NCBI GenBank assembly: GCA_913775715.1
Contig: CAJYMC010000007.1
Span: 620,001 to 684,000, forward strand
DNA length: 64,000 nucleotides
Reading direction: 5' to 3'
Source: an uncultured Exiguobacterium sp.
Lineage (GTDB): Bacteria > Bacillota > Bacilli > Exiguobacteriales > Exiguobacteriaceae
The position numbers and the translations under genes were made by a program. Below, one piece after another: positions 1 through 7,778 of the stretch (position 1 is its first letter; every line of letters begins with the position of its first letter). The notes under the pieces are model-generated. The model did no database searches and had not been told where the DNA came from. It saw nothing but the letters and a program-made list of their open reading frames with translations.

Positions 1-398
1 CCAACAGCAATCCAAGGTAATAGTCCAAACAATAAATGCAAGGAATCGGATGTTTCGAGTGCAGCCTTATCTGAAAGTGGTGTATATAAGAGACTGAACT
101 GCATGAGAACGGTCGTCGTGATCAGGGAGAAGAACCCCATATAGACGCCTTTACGAGCGACCTGTTTTCCGTATTTTTCATTGAGGATATCTGTCGCTAG
201 ATAACAACTGCCATACACGACGTTCCCTAACGTAAAGACGAAACCGAAAATATCAACGGTTTGTGTAACTTGGATGTTTGCAATGATTGTTGCGATGGCA
301 ATCCACATCAACAATCCTGTCTTACCAAATAAATAATAACTGAAAATCAATAATCCCATCGTTAAAAAAATGGAAGGGATCCATAACCATTCGTTCAT
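1..398 (-). CDS. Queuosine precursor transporter, YhhQ/QueT family (3' end outside window)
   Basis: Integral membrane protein of the VUT/YhhQ family (COG1738), which imports the queuine or preQ precursors used for tRNA queuosine. I translated the reverse strand from the ATG at 398: a hydrophobic N-terminus (MNEWLWIPSIFLTMGLLIFS), further hydrophobic segments, and the family-typical stretch with GNVVYGSCYLATDILNEKYG about residues 57-76, followed by a basic KQVARKG turn. About 132 residues are visible and the C-terminal part lies beyond position 1. The start is supported by AAGGAG 8 nt upstream. A near-consensus sigma-A promoter lies just before it, leaving a short leader with no room for a preQ1 riboswitch. 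Family assignment is by motif memory; substrate is inferred. Confidence 0.8.
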   Translation of the reverse strand, partial: MNEWLWIPSIFLTMGLLIFSYYLFGKTGLLMWIAIATIIANIQVTQTVDIFGFVFTLGNVVYGSCYLATDILNEKYGKQVARKGVYMGFFSLITTTVLMQFSLLYTPLSDKAALETSDSLHLLFGLLPWIAV

Positions 399-431
399 GA
401 GATGTACTCCTTTCTGTTCATACAGATGAAA

Positions 432-460
432 ATTGTACGCTGAAATCGATCAACTGTCAA
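432..460 (-). promoter_or_regulatory. Sigma-A promoter of the YhhQ-like gene
   Basis: On the reverse strand TTGACA (455-460), a 17-nt spacer and TACAAT (432-437). The -35 is perfect and the -10 matches 5 of 6. The ATG at 398 follows about 30 nt downstream of the -10. Confidence 0.8.
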
Positions 461-483
461 AGGTGATGAAGCGATAAGGGCAT

Positions 484-513
484 TAAAAAAAGACCATGAG
501 TTCCATGGTCTTT
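484..513 (-). terminator. Rho-independent terminator after the GNAT gene
   Basis: A 10-bp stem (489-498 with 504-513, AAAGACCATG/CATGGTCTTT) is followed on the reverse strand by a run of T, about 10 nt after the stop codon. Confidence 0.8.
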
Positions 514-523
514 CGGACGTTCT

Positions 524-1006
524 TTAGCCCATTCGTTGCAGAGAGTACCGACGACGTCTTCCTTTGACGTAATAGTTCTCTGTCGACGTAAAATCATTCG
601 CTTCCAAAATTCGTTTTGCAAACGAAGCGTGCGGTGATTGTTCAAGGACACGCGCGCGTACTTCGTGACGATCTAGTACCCCGGAATACGTCAATGCTTC
701 AGCAACTGCTTGAGTAGCTAGACCCCGACGCGTATAGGGATCAAACACCATGAAGTCGAGTTGGAAGTAGTGACCCATTTTTAAGAGCAGAACCCGCCCC
801 ACGATCGTATCCGCTTCAACGATATCAAAGTAATAATCTTCAGGATAACTGTGCTCGACGGAATCAAAAGCCCGCTCTTCTCCAAGCTCATGGTCATACC
901 CTTTGATTTCTTGCGGAGTCAGTCCATATGCTTGTTCGCCATACTTCAAGAAATGATCGTACTCAGCTTGATCGACATGACGTAATGTTCGACGTCTCAA
1001 TTCCAT
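524..1006 (-). CDS. GNAT-family N-acetyltransferase
   Basis: A 160-residue protein with the GNAT fold. The central strand FDIVEADTIVGRVLLLKMGHYFQLDFMVFDPYTRRGLATQAVAEAL carries the acetyl-CoA-binding motif A (here RRGLA, equivalent to the Q/RxxGxG/A loop), followed by a helix and a C-terminal FAKRILEANDF segment typical of RimJ/RimL-like members. The substrate cannot be read from the sequence. I chose the ATG at 1006 because GGGAGG sits 8 nt before it; a GTG one codon upstream is also possible, while the longer in-frame extension to 1075 has no ribosome binding site. It stands alone, divergent from the coiled-coil gene at 1211, and ends in its own terminator. Confidence 0.8.
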   Translation of the reverse strand: MELRRRTLRHVDQAEYDHFLKYGEQAYGLTPQEIKGYDHELGEERAFDSVEHSYPEDYYFDIVEADTIVGRVLLLKMGHYFQLDFMVFDPYTRRGLATQAVAEALTYSGVLDRHEVRARVLEQSPHASFAKRILEANDFTSTENYYVKGRRRRYSLQRMG

Positions 1007-1210
1007 CACAAAATCCTCCCTCATCCCAATTGATGCTTCGTTTACATTATAGCGATACCCTCCGTGCAATTGCAAAAATTAACTAAAGCCGATGCGTAGT
1101 GACAAATATAAAAAAAGTCATTCTGTAATCATCTTGTGATTGTTTTAATTCCCGTGGAATATGGTAAAGTAATGATGTAGACAACTGCATACTGGAAGGG
1201 GCTGGAAAAC

Positions 1211-1525
1211 GTGTTCACAGAACGTGACGGAATCAAATTGCGTCTAGAGCAAATCGAACGATTGTATTCGGACTTGAATCGTGAAGCGAAACAATTGACG
1301 GAACGCTTACGCCAATTAGATGAACAAGGGGATGAAGTTCACCATGATCTTTCCCTTAATAAAGAAGACCGCGATCATCTGAAGTCAAGCATTGATGAGA
1401 CGCTTCAGGCACTCATGAAGCGGACGACGGTCGATGCAAAAGTCGAACAGGAAAAGCAAGAAGACCTGATTTCGAAAAAAGCATTGATTGAAGATATCGA
1501 AGGATTATTGAAGAAAAAGAAATGA
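1211..1525 (+). CDS. Small coiled-coil protein of unknown function
   Basis: 104 residues, almost entirely charged and helical with heptad-like spacing (IKLRLEQIERLYSDLNREAKQLTERLRQLDEQ ... LISKKALIEDIEGLLKKKK), so a coiled-coil or helical hairpin is predicted. No membrane segment, signal peptide, cysteine or recognisable domain. The GTG start at 1211 follows a purine-rich GGAAGGGGCTGG stretch. A tight hairpin terminator follows the stop directly, so it is transcribed separately from the methyltransferase. I do not recognise the family; a structural or adaptor role is only a guess. Confidence 0.65.
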   Translation: MFTERDGIKLRLEQIERLYSDLNREAKQLTERLRQLDEQGDEVHHDLSLNKEDRDHLKSSIDETLQALMKRTTVDAKVEQEKQEDLISKKALIEDIEGLLKKKK

Positions 1526-1551
1526 GCTAGCTCCGGCTAGCTTATTTTTTT
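1525..1551 (+). terminator. Rho-independent terminator
   Basis: 7-bp stem AGCTAGC/GCTAGCT with a TCCG tetraloop (1525-1542), then TATTTTTTT. It lies between the coiled-coil gene and the next gene, whose ribosome binding site begins right after the T-run. Confidence 0.8.
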
Positions 1552-1566
1552 GTGGAGGAACACATT

Positions 1567-2358
1567 ATGAAACCAACCATTGGACTGACGACATGTCTTC
1601 GTCCGACTGACGACGTGCATCATCGTGTGAAGCAGTTGTTAGCGGATGATACGATACATTTTATCTACGTCGTGCGTCAGAAAAAAAGCATAGAACACTT
1701 GCAACAGGAGACAGGATTACCGGTGCTTGTCGTCGATAAACAACGGCTTTATTTATATCCATTAGGCGAGACGACATCGTTCTTTTTCCATCCTTCGAGT
1801 GCGGTGTTTCGCATCAAACAAATTGATGCAGGTGGAGGCGACCCTCTCGTTGCGATCGGACGCTTATCGGAAGGGATGCGTGTGCTTGACTGTACACTTG
1901 GTCTTGGAGCAGATGCCATCGTCATGAGTCATGCCATCGGAGAGCGAGGTCAGATTACCGGCTTAGAAAGTCGGGTTGAGACAGCATTTATCGTCAAGAA
2001 CGGATTAAAACGGTGGGAAGAATCCTACGAACCGATCAATCAAGCGATGCGACGAATTGAAGTGAGAGTCAAACACCATCTCGCCTATTTGAAAGAATGT
2101 CCGGATAATTCCTTTGATGTCATCTACTTTGATCCTATGTTCGAACAGACCGTCGAAGAATCGACGCATCTCGATGCTTTACGAACGCTTGCGAATTATG
2201 AAGCCTTATCCGAGCAAGCGATGGTGGAGGCGAAGCGTGTGGCACGTCAGCGCATCGTGTTAAAAGCACATTACGAGAGTCCCTTGTTTGAACGGTTTGG
2301 GTTTGAACGAACTAAGCGAAAGACGTCGAAGTTGCATTATGGCGTGATTGAACTGTAA
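1567..2358 (+). CDS. Class I SAM-dependent methyltransferase (YpiP/RsmJ-like)
   Basis: 263 residues. The middle of the protein has the Rossmann methyltransferase signature VLDCTLGLGADAIVMSHAIG (glycine-rich motif I), an acidic strand end ITGLESR (motif II) and DVIYFDPMF, a D-P-M-F motif IV like that of the RsmJ/DUF548 family. The N-terminal ~90 residues form a separate region containing IGLTTCLRPTDD. B. subtilis YpiP is the kind of protein this resembles (from memory, not a search). The target, possibly rRNA, is unproven. The ATG at 1567 has GGAGG about 8 nt upstream; a GTG at 1552 would overlap that site and is less likely. Confidence 0.75.
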   Translation: MKPTIGLTTCLRPTDDVHHRVKQLLADDTIHFIYVVRQKKSIEHLQQETGLPVLVVDKQRLYLYPLGETTSFFFHPSSAVFRIKQIDAGGGDPLVAIGRLSEGMRVLDCTLGLGADAIVMSHAIGERGQITGLESRVETAFIVKNGLKRWEESYEPINQAMRRIEVRVKHHLAYLKECPDNSFDVIYFDPMFEQTVEESTHLDALRTLANYEALSEQAMVEAKRVARQRIVLKAHYESPLFERFGFERTKRKTSKLHYGVIEL

Positions 2359-2361
2359 GTC

Positions 2362-2398
2362 AAAAAAAGACCTCTGCCAATTTTTTGGCAGAGGTCTT
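2362..2398 (-). terminator. Terminator of the proline symporter gene, between convergent genes
   Basis: 14-bp stem (2367-2380 with 2385-2398) containing GACCTCTGCC/GGCAGAGGTC. The T-run is on the reverse strand, so it mainly serves the symporter gene, but the hairpin may also help end the methyltransferase transcript. Confidence 0.8.
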
Positions 2399-2414
2399 AC
2401 TTGTTATTTGCTGA

Positions 2415-3887
2415 TTATTGAACGGCGTCTTTTAATTCGTCTTCCATCTCTTCAAACGTTTCCTGAACGGCATTGACCGGTTGTTTCGTCATCAAGCTGA
2501 CAACGACCGTAAAGATCAAGCTTGTGAAGAATCCAGGTACCATTTCATAAAGCGTCGTACTAAGTCCGAGTTGAACCCAGATGATAACAGTCAAGGCACC
2601 TGAGATAATACCAGCTAGTGCACCTTGTTTCGTCATCCGTTTCCAGTAAAGAGAAAGCAAGATGATCGGACCAAAGGCAGAACCGAATCCAGCCCATGCA
2701 TAACCGACGAGTGCAAGAATCGTCGCTGACGGATTCCACGCGAGAATACTTGCGATGACGGCAACGACAAGAACGGCAATTCGACCTGTCAGGACGAGTT
2801 CTTTATCCGATGCGTCTTTTTTCAAGAACGTCTTATAAAAATCTTCTGTCAACGCACTTGAAGTAACGAGTAATTGTGATGAAATCGTCGACATGATCGC
2901 TGCAAGAATCGCAGCCATCAAGAACCCTGTGATATAAGGGTGGAATAGGACGTCCGAGAAACGGATGAAGACTGTTTCCGGGTCACCTAGTCCATTTCCT
3001 TGTCCTTCAAAATAAGCAATTCCGACAAGTCCTGTCATCATGGCACCAATGATAGAGATGAACATCCATCCGATACCGATGCGACGAGCACTTTTTAAAT
3101 CTTTGACGGAACGAATTGCCATAAAGCGGACAATGATATGTGGTTGACCAAAGTAACCAAGTCCCCAAGCAAGGAATCCGATGATTCCAAGAACTGTTGT
3201 TCCTTTAAATGGATCAAATAGGGAAGGATCTAAGTTTTCAGCATAGTTGTATGCTCCATCGACTCCGCCAACGTCTGTCAAGGCGACGATCGGTACAAGG
3301 ACGAGTGCGATGAACATGATACAGCCCTGGACGAAATCGGTCCAACTAACTGCGAGAAAACCGCCAAAAAGTGTGTAGGCGATTACGACCGCAATCGTCA
3401 AGAGCATACCATAGTGATAATCAAATCCAAATGAGCTGACGAACAATTTTCCGCCAGAAACGATTCCAGCTGATGTGTAAAATGTAAAGAAGACAATGAT
3501 GACGAGTGCAGATACAGTTCGAAGCACACGTGATTTGTCTTCAAAGCGATTCTCTAAGAAGTCGGGAATCGTAATCGAATCATTCGCCATTTCTGTATAA
3601 AGTCGGAAACGTGGGGCGAGTACTAAGTAGTTCACGTAACAGCCAATCAATAATCCGAGTGCGAGCCATAGTGCTGAAACACCTGTCGCATACATGGCGC
3701 CGGGAAGTCCCATGAGCATCCATCCACTCATATCCGAGGCACCAGCAGATAATGCCGTGACACCAGGACCGAGATCGCGTCCGCCTAACATGTAATCTTC
3801 TGTATTCGTCGTTCGCTTGTAGGCAAAATAACCGATTGCCAACATGAGAACAAGATACAGGATGATCGAAATCCATTCTTGCGTCAT
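2415..3887 (-). CDS. putP: Sodium/proline symporter, SSS family (PutP/OpuE-like)
   Basis: 490 residues with about 13 hydrophobic segments, typical of the sodium:solute symporter family. Recognisable PutP blocks are [36 protein letters not shown] near the N-terminus (sodium and proline site region) and [30 protein letters not shown] around residue 330. The length is almost that of B. subtilis OpuE (492, the osmostress proline importer) and close to catabolic PutP. No proline-catabolic genes are adjacent. The start at 3887 is chosen for GGAGG 10 nt upstream and the canonical N-terminus [22 protein letters not shown]; the in-frame stretch up to 3995 is untranslated leader. That leader carries a possible sigma-B promoter, which would favour an osmoprotective (OpuE) role. 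Confidence 0.92.
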   Translation of the reverse strand: MTQEWISIILYLVLMLAIGYFAYKRTTNTEDYMLGGRDLGPGVTALSAGASDMSGWMLMGLPGAMYATGVSALWLALGLLIGCYVNYLVLAPRFRLYTEMANDSITIPDFLENRFEDKSRVLRTVSALVIIVFFTFYTSAGIVSGGKLFVSSFGFDYHYGMLLTIAVVIAYTLFGGFLAVSWTDFVQGCIMFIALVLVPIVALTDVGGVDGAYNYAENLDPSLFDPFKGTTVLGIIGFLAWGLGYFGQPHIIVRFMAIRSVKDLKSARRIGIGWMFISIIGAMMTGLVGIAYFEGQGNGLGDPETVFIRFSDVLFHPYITGFLMAAILAAIMSTISSQLLVTSSALTEDFYKTFLKKDASDKELVLTGRIAVLVVAVIASILAWNPSATILALVGYAWAGFGSAFGPIILLSLYWKRMTKQGALAGIISGALTVIIWVQLGLSTTLYEMVPGFFTSLIFTVVVSLMTKQPVNAVQETFEEMEDELKDAVQ

Positions 3888-3960
3888 AAAGTTAAATCCT
3901 CCAAATGCAATAGTTTTTTCAGCGATCAAGCACGCATTGACCTGTTCGCCAAATGATATG

Positions 3961-3985
3961 TTTCCCACCTTACAGGGGATAAAAC
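3961..3985 (-). promoter_or_regulatory. Candidate sigma-B promoter of the proline symporter gene
   Basis: Reverse strand GTTTTA (3980-3985), 13-nt spacer, GGGAAA (3961-3966), each 5/6 to the B. subtilis sigma-B consensus GTTTAA/GGGWAT. It would start RNA about 65 nt before the ATG. B. subtilis opuE is known to have both sigma-A and sigma-B promoters. Confidence 0.45.
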
Positions 3986-4104
3986 GACTTTGCAAGTTAC
4001 TTCATTTTCATGAAAAGTACCGCCATGCCTAGTGCCTGAAGGGGTTGGGACGGTTTTAGTCCCTATTAAAGTTCTACTAATTAAAAATTTCTGAATATTT
4101 AATT

Positions 4105-4139
4105 GAAAAAAGAATGATCCTAAATAGTTAGGATCATTC
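4105..4139 (-). terminator. Terminator of the aminotransferase gene
   Basis: 12-bp stem GAATGATCCTAA/TTAGGATCATTC (4112-4123 with 4128-4139) with a T-run on the reverse strand, immediately after the aminotransferase stop. Confidence 0.85.
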
Positions 4140-4147
4140 AGTTCTGA

Positions 4148-5323
4148 TCAATTTGCCCAAAACCGTTCATATGCAACGCTTAAGCGGTCGAGTGCTTGAT
4201 CGAGCTGAGCTCGAGGACACCCAATATTTAAGCGTTCGAACGTTTCTCCACCTGAACCGAATGAAGAACCGTGTGTCAAAGCGAGCTTTGCTTCCTTGAC
4301 GAGCCAATCAGCACGCGTTTTACTATCGAGTTCGAAAGCTTTGAAATCAATCCACAACAAGAATGTAGACTCCGGGATGACAACATCTAATTTCGGCATT
4401 TCTTGACGAATACGATGAACGGAATGGTCACGATTCTCTTCCAAATAATCGAGGAGTTGCGCTAACCATTGTTCACTCGCAGCATCTCCATACGCTGCCG
4501 AAATGGCAGTTGAAGCCAACGCGTTTGGATGAACGAAATGGCGTTGCTGAACACGCTCGATTCGTTGACGAATCGAAGTGTCTGGTACGACTAGATAAGA
4601 CGCATATAGACCCGGAATGTTGAATGTTTTGGATGGTGCGCTGACTAAAATGATTTTTTCATAATCAAAGGCAAGAATAGGTGTGTGCACGGAACCTCGA
4701 TAGACGAGATCCGCGTGGATTTCATCGGACACAAGATACACATCATACTGTTTTGCAAGTGCCACAATTCGCTGTAGTTCTTCTTGAGTGAAGACTTTGC
4801 CGCTTGGATTATGTGGACTACAGAGAATCATCATCTGCGCAGTCTGCATTTGTTGCTCAAGAAGCGGGAAGTCGGTCCGGTACGTCTCACCGTCTAAAAG
4901 AAGTGGATTTTCAACGATTTGCCGTTGATTATTCTGAATGATCTGATGAAAAGGAGGATAAACTGGTGTCTGGATGATGATTTGATCATTCGGTTCGGTC
5001 AGTGCCAAGACAGTATGCGCAAGTCCCGGAACGACACCGCTTGAATAAAGAATGGAATCGGTAGTGATCGTTACATCATATCGTTTCTGAAACCAATGCT
5101 GAATCGCTTGTTTTGCTTCTTCTTCAAACATCGAGTAACCGAAATGACCTGTGGCAGCACGTCTTGTCAATCGTTCTGTCAAATGATGCGGTGGACGAAC
5201 ATCCATGTCGGCGACCCACATCGGAATCAATTCATCTGATCCATAAAGCGATTGAAGTCCGTCCCACTTGACGGATCCCGTATTTCGTTTTTCAATCGTT
5301 TCATCGAAATTAATCTTTTCCAT
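4148..5323 (-). CDS. patB: PLP-dependent C-S lyase / aminotransferase, MalY/PatB family
   Basis: 391-residue fold-type I PLP enzyme; MalY/PatB members act as cystathionine beta-lyases (cleaving cystathionine or cysteine to pyruvate, ammonia and a thiol). Visible family marks: the N-terminal NFDETIEKRNTGSVKWD, PMWVADMDVRPP, the asparagine loop CSPHNPSGKVF, SDEIHADLVY (Asp contacting the pyridine nitrogen), SAPSKTFNIPGLYASYLV with the Schiff-base lysine, and the C-terminal arginine region. Length matches the family (about 390). It is monocistronic with its own terminator. The start at 5323 has only a weak AGGA upstream. A C-S lyase could in principle also supply the missing last step of the ergothioneine pathway at 58.5 kb, but that is speculation. 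Confidence 0.88.
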   Translation of the reverse strand: MEKINFDETIEKRNTGSVKWDGLQSLYGSDELIPMWVADMDVRPPHHLTERLTRRAATGHFGYSMFEEEAKQAIQHWFQKRYDVTITTDSILYSSGVVPGLAHTVLALTEPNDQIIIQTPVYPPFHQIIQNNQRQIVENPLLLDGETYRTDFPLLEQQMQTAQMMILCSPHNPSGKVFTQEELQRIVALAKQYDVYLVSDEIHADLVYRGSVHTPILAFDYEKIILVSAPSKTFNIPGLYASYLVVPDTSIRQRIERVQQRHFVHPNALASTAISAAYGDAASEQWLAQLLDYLEENRDHSVHRIRQEMPKLDVVIPESTFLLWIDFKAFELDSKTRADWLVKEAKLALTHGSSFGSGGETFERLNIGCPRAQLDQALDRLSVAYERFWAN

Positions 5324-5479
5324 CAGACTTCACATCCTGTTCTTTTTAAGTTGAATGACTCCATTTCACCATAGCGGATAAAGAGAGGAAGGAGCAAGTC
5401 GGAAAATAACAGGTTTAACATTAATACTATCAGGTAATTACTTAACTCGAACCTACCATAACAGAACGGAGTGATGATC

Positions 5480-5677
5480 ATGTTGCATTCTAAAGTAGTC
5501 GTTGGGCGATCGCCTGAAGAATTAGAAGAAAGACTGAACGAATTTTTTGAGAACAATGGTGTAGGGTCAAACGCCATTATTACGTTAAAGTTTTCAACAT
5601 TCGTCGCGTCTAAAGCGGATGAACATTATTCAGTTTTAGTCGTCTATGATAACTCATTAACGAAAACAACACTGTAA
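5480..5677 (+). CDS. Small unknown protein (possibly Cse60/DUF2758-like)
   Basis: 65 residues, MLHSKVVVGRSPEELEERLNEFF then a central strand IITLKFSTF and a terminal YSVLVVYDN: a beta-alpha-beta-beta pattern without membrane segment or cysteines. The arrangement recalls the small Cse60 (DUF2758) proteins of Bacillales, but I am not certain. The ATG at 5480 is favoured because GGAG ends 8 nt before it; GTG 5471 and ATG 5474 overlap that site. A good terminator follows, so the gene is monocistronic. Confidence 0.65.
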   Translation: MLHSKVVVGRSPEELEERLNEFFENNGVGSNAIITLKFSTFVASKADEHYSVLVVYDNSLTKTTL

Positions 5678-5683
5678 AAAAGT

Positions 5684-5732
5684 GACAAGAAGTTGCATGA
5701 AATCATGTTGACTTCTTGTTTTGTCTTTTTTT
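5684..5732 (+). terminator. Terminator after the small protein gene
   Basis: Two-part hairpin (AAGAAGT/ACTTCTT outside, CATGA/TCATG inside) followed by a T-rich run. The downstream tRNA promoter overlaps its end. Confidence 0.75.
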
Positions 5733-5760
5733 ATAAGTTATACTAAAATCAGGTTTTCAA

Positions 5761-5831
5761 GCTTCCGTAGGTTAATGGCAGACCTCAGCAATGGTAATGC
5801 TGCAGTGCGAGTTCGATTCTCGCCGGAAGCA
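5761..5831 (+). tRNA. tRNA-Thr (anticodon GGT)
   Basis: 71-nt cloverleaf: acceptor GCTTCCG/CGGAAGC, 4-bp D stem GGTT/GACC with a 7-nt loop, anticodon stem CAGCA/TGCTG with loop ATGGTAA (U33, anticodon GGT), 4-nt variable region, T arm GCGAG-TTCGATT-CTCGC, discriminator A. CCA is not encoded. It is unusually compact, with a D loop and variable loop of the size seen in tRNA-Gly; G1-C72 and C2-G71 fit threonine identity. A possible promoter, TTGTTT (5716-5721)/17 nt/TATACT (5739-5744), lies upstream. Confidence 0.85.
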
Positions 5832-5838
5832 TACACAC

Positions 5839-5884
5839 GTCTTTCGTCTCAAGTAATATATACTTGAAACGAAGGACTTTTTTT
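5839..5884 (+). terminator. Terminator after tRNA-Thr
   Basis: Long hairpin: GTCTTTCGT (5839-5847) pairs with ACGAAGGAC (5869-5877), inner TCAAGTA/TACTTGA, followed by seven T. It ends 36 nt before the first PlcR-like gene. Confidence 0.85.
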
Positions 5885-5920
5885 GTGAGTTCATTATTTT
5901 TGATTTGAGGAGTGACCGTT

Positions 5921-6808
5921 ATGCATCCAGCCATTCATTCCGTGGGCGATAAAATTAAGCAAGAAAGAAAAAAACAAGGAATGACACAAAAAGCACTTTG
6001 TGAAGGTATTTGTAGCCAAGCTGAGATTAGTAAAATTGAAAATAATCGAAACTCACCGACGATCGATTTATTACAACAAATTTGTCGAAGACTACGCATC
6101 CCGATCTCAATGTTTTTTGAAGACGAAATAGTTGCTCAAACATTGAATGAAATCGATCAGAAGATGTTGCGGCATATGAGAGAAAAAACTTATATAGAAA
6201 TGAAAAAGGATTTAGATAACTATGCTAAAACGAATCGAACATTTGAGGTTCAAGCGTTAGTTCGTTATCATCAACAGTTACTTGAATATGAAAAAGGAAA
6301 TAATGACTATCGAACGTGTATTTCATTATTATTGAAGTTGGTAGCTGAAGAAAAATTGATTGAAAAGTCATTTCTACTATATACGAGAATTCAAATGGCG
6401 ATTGCAGTTCTTTATACGAATCATGAAGAATTTAACCATTCTCATCAAATATATGATGATTTGTTAAAGTTGCCTTACCGAACACGTGAGTACAAAAAAA
6501 TTAAAATGAAAATAATGTATAACTATTTACGTAATTTATATAGATTAAAAAGATTTGAAGAGGGATTACAAAAAGTCGAACAAATCATAGAAGAGACAAA
6601 AGAGTTACAGGATTTAACATATCTCGGTCATTTTTATTATCAAAAGGGTTTCTTTTTAGAGTCGTTACAAGCTACTGAAACAAGTATAAAAGAAGCGTAC
6701 ACGATTGCGTATTCATTTTTCATTGCGACGAATAATCACGCATACCAAAAAATTCTTGAAACACATATATCCGATTTATTACTATTCCCCATCGATGGAA
6801 GTGAGTGA
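5921..6808 (+). CDS. PlcR-family (RRNPP) HTH-TPR transcriptional regulator, copy 1 of 5
   Basis: 295 residues. Residues about 10-66 are an XRE-type helix-turn-helix (KQERKKQGMTQKALCEGICSQAEISKIEN, then SPTIDLLQQICRRLRIPISMFFE); the remainder is a helical TPR-like domain with YLRNLYRLKRFEEGLQKVEQIIEE and LTYLGHFYYQKGFFLE. Layout, length and motifs match Bacillus cereus PlcR (about 285 residues), whose TPR domain binds the secreted PapR peptide. This suggests a peptide-gated DNA-binding regulator; the ligand is unknown. Start: GAGGAG 8 nt before ATG 5921 (a GTG three codons earlier overlaps it). First gene of a same-strand array; its last 4 nt overlap an in-frame GTG of the next frame. Visibly AT-rich compared with gltA or mtlR. 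Confidence 0.88.
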   Translation: MHPAIHSVGDKIKQERKKQGMTQKALCEGICSQAEISKIENNRNSPTIDLLQQICRRLRIPISMFFEDEIVAQTLNEIDQKMLRHMREKTYIEMKKDLDNYAKTNRTFEVQALVRYHQQLLEYEKGNNDYRTCISLLLKLVAEEKLIEKSFLLYTRIQMAIAVLYTNHEEFNHSHQIYDDLLKLPYRTREYKKIKMKIMYNYLRNLYRLKRFEEGLQKVEQIIEETKELQDLTYLGHFYYQKGFFLESLQATETSIKEAYTIAYSFFIATNNHAYQKILETHISDLLLFPIDGSE

Positions 6809-6819
6809 GAAGTATAACG

Positions 6820-7698
6820 ATGAATGATCTAACTTCATCAATTGGTACAAAGGTTAAACAATTACGTATCGAGAAGAAAATGACTCAAAAAGAACTGTGT
6901 GAAGGGATTTGCAGCCAAGCTGAGATTAGTAAAATCGAGAATGGCTTAAATTCACCAACAGTAGAGTTATTACAGAAAATTGCTGTTCGATTAAATAGTC
7001 CAATAGCAATTTTATTCGAAAATCTTTATGTTAACGAAGAAGTTGAGCTTTTTGATCATAAGATTTCAAACTTATTACGAGAGGAAAATTATGATCAAAT
7101 TATACAATTCATTTCAAAATATAATCATGAAGATAACATAGACTTAATTATATTAAGTGCTTATTTTCAGATTATCGTAGATATGAAACAAGATCGATTT
7201 GATTTTAGAACGGCCGCCTCCTTGTTAAGCAATCTATTGTTCAAATATGATGTTTGGAACGAATCCATTTCCTTATTCATTCGGATTAAAACAGCAATTG
7301 CCAATCTATATGCTGAACATGAGTTGTATCATTTAACTACAAGCGCTTTTATCGAAATTGAAACGTTATTAGAAAAACTTGAAAGTTCTTTATATGTTAC
7401 TTCTTTGATCAAAATTTATTTTAATCACGCTCAAATTCTTCTCTATCAAGACATGTTTGAAGAAGCACATATATTTATTCAAAAAGGAATTAATTTATGC
7501 TTAGATTCCCAACAAACCTTTCTTTTGGGGCATTTATATTTTCAACTAGGTAACTATCAAGAAGCTGTAGGCAACCCATTATTTCAAAAAACATACACGG
7601 TTGCCTATACATTGCTACATGCATTTGAATTTCAAACAACGAAAGAGTTGGTCGTTGACTTAAAGAGAGAATATCTATTATTTTCTTTTGAGAATTAA
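6820..7698 (+). CDS. PlcR-family HTH-TPR transcriptional regulator, copy 2 of 5
   Basis: 292 residues. The HTH (VKQLRIEKKMTQKELCEGICSQAEISKIENGLNSPTVELLQKIAVRLNSPIAILFE) is nearly the same as in copies 1 and 5, but the TPR part has diverged strongly (FDFRTAASLLSNLLFKYD, LLGHLYFQLGNYQEAVGN), as expected if paralogues keep similar DNA contacts and change the effector site. ATG 6820 gives the same N-terminal length as the other copies, with GAGAAG 7 nt upstream; GTG 6805 is an alternative that would overlap copy 1. Only 11 nt separate it from copy 1, so the two are probably co-transcribed. This is one of the most AT-rich copies. Confidence 0.87.
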   Translation: MNDLTSSIGTKVKQLRIEKKMTQKELCEGICSQAEISKIENGLNSPTVELLQKIAVRLNSPIAILFENLYVNEEVELFDHKISNLLREENYDQIIQFISKYNHEDNIDLIILSAYFQIIVDMKQDRFDFRTAASLLSNLLFKYDVWNESISLFIRIKTAIANLYAEHELYHLTTSAFIEIETLLEKLESSLYVTSLIKIYFNHAQILLYQDMFEEAHIFIQKGINLCLDSQQTFLLGHLYFQLGNYQEAVGNPLFQKTYTVAYTLLHAFEFQTTKELVVDLKREYLLFSFEN

Positions 7699-7778
7699 TA
7701 GAAAGCGAGACCTTCATGTTAAAAAAGAGGGTTTTTTAATGAAAAATTGTAGATAATTGAATTGTGAAGGATAATAAT

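Noticed and set aside
399..460. preQ1 riboswitch before the queuosine-precursor transporter
   Set aside because: The leader after the TTGACA/TACAAT promoter is only about 25 nt, too short for the pseudoknot aptamer.
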